A model generated the notes under the pieces. It saw nothing but the letters and a program-made list of their open reading frames with translations, ran no database searches and was not told the DNA's origin. A stretch of DNA of 5,383 nucleotides. Source: an uncultured Collinsella sp. GTDB lineage: Bacteria; Actinomycetota; Coriobacteriia; Coriobacteriales; Coriobacteriaceae. Within the stretch, counting starts at the first letter, position 1. Every line of letters starts with the position of its first letter. The DNA lies in assembly GCA_900542315.1 (NCBI GenBank), contig UQMV01000067.1:1-5383 (forward strand). The letters run 5' to 3'. The translations under genes were made by a program, and so were the position numbers. Of the stretch, positions 4,866 to 5,383 are shown in pieces.

Positions 4866-5383
4866 ATGAAACCTATCGTCGCCGTCGTCGGACGCCCCAA
4901 CGTGGGCAAGTCCACGCTCGTTAACCGCCTGGCCCAGACCTCGGACGCCATCGTCCACGAGTCCCGCGGCGTCACGCGCGACCGCTCGTATCACACGGCC
5001 GATTGGAACGGCCGCGAGTTCACCATCGTCGACACGGGCGGTATTGAGCCGCTCAAGAGCGACGACGTCTTTGCCACGTCCATCCGCGACCAGGCGCTCG
5101 CCGCCGCTGAGGAAGCCGCCGTCATCCTGTTTGTGGTCGACGGTCGCACCGGTGTCACCGAGGAGGACGAGTCGGTCGCCCGCATGCTCAAGCGCTCCGA
5201 CAAACCGGTCTTTTTGCTGGTAAACAAGCTCGACAACCCCGATCGCGAGAACGACAACATCTGGGAGTTCTATTCGCTCGGCATCGGCGAGCCCACGCCG
5301 CTTTCGGCCCTGCACGGCCACGGAACGGGCGATCTGCTCGACGACATCGTGGCCCTGCTTCCGGAGGAAGAGGATGAGATCGC
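4866..5383 (+). CDS. der: Ribosome-assembly GTPase Der/EngA, 5' part only
   Basis: Der is a tandem-domain GTPase that helps late assembly of the 50S subunit. The window contains the first 172 codons and two further bases; complete family members have about 440 aa, so the second GTPase domain and the C-terminal KH-like domain lie beyond the edge. The first G domain is complete in its motifs: G1 GRPNVGKST (9-17), the switch-I/G2 region with GVTRDRSYHTADWNG (35-49), G3 DTGG (56-59), G4 NKLD (120-123), and G5-like SALHGHGTGDLLD (147-159). The sequence ends in an acidic linker (LPEEEDE), as expected between the two domains. The start is set by AAAGGAG 5 nt upstream and by the characteristic N-terminus (IVAVVGRPNVGKST). 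The 3' end is cut by the window and is not a stop or frameshift. Confidence 0.97.
   Translation, partial: MKPIVAVVGRPNVGKSTLVNRLAQTSDAIVHESRGVTRDRSYHTADWNGREFTIVDTGGIEPLKSDDVFATSIRDQALAAAEEAAVILFVVDGRTGVTEEDESVARMLKRSDKPVFLLVNKLDNPDRENDNIWEFYSLGIGEPTPLSALHGHGTGDLLDDIVALLPEEEDEI

Noticed and set aside
5383..5383. Truncated or broken der pseudogene
   Set aside because: The frame is still open at the last base and every first-domain motif is intact; only the window edge cuts it.

Overview
The window is a high-GC bacterial chromosome segment with six co-oriented genes, all on the + strand. They are packed almost end to end, and no gene is supported on the - strand. The gene order (rluB, cmk, plsC, ispH, a PDZ/radical SAM/DUF512 protein, der), the GC-rich third codon positions and the protein style suggest an actinobacterium of the Coriobacteriia. 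From memory it most resembles Collinsella. This is an inference and has not been checked by a search.

The first 54 bases are not genomic. They are an Illumina P7/TruSeq index adapter: a truncated P7 end (1-13), an 8-base index (14-21) and the read-2 primer region (22-54), which has lost one C. Genomic sequence starts at about base 55, so the window opens at a contig end. The adapter reads in frame into the first gene and gives it a false N-terminus. The real start is most likely ATG 148, or lies in lost upstream sequence.

Layout: 55-147 holds the leader or lost start region of rluB, with a small UACG hairpin. Then rluB (148-1023, rRNA pseudouridine synthase), a C-rich G-poor gap of 66 bp, cmk (1090-1776, CMP kinase), plsC (1780-2508, lysophosphatidate acyltransferase), ispH (2511-3410, last MEP-pathway step), a radical SAM/DUF512 protein (3413-4855) and the 5' part of der/engA (4866 to the window end, GTPase for 50S assembly). 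From cmk to der the gaps are 3, 2, 2 and 10 bp. This points to one transcript with translational coupling.

The operon joins ribosome maturation (RluB, Der), nucleotide supply (Cmk), phospholipid synthesis (PlsC) and isoprenoid synthesis (IspH). In many actinobacteria rluB-cmk-der are contiguous downstream of scpA-scpB. Here plsC, ispH and the radical SAM gene sit between cmk and der, in an arrangement that recalls Firmicutes clusters (cmk-plsC-ispH and DUF512-der).

The points most worth a second look are the adapter and its chimeric protein, the HX4E motif of PlsC in place of HX4D, and the functionally uncharacterised radical SAM/DUF512 enzyme. I see no mobile element, CRISPR array, RNA gene or clear terminator, and no evidence for a novel multi-gene system.
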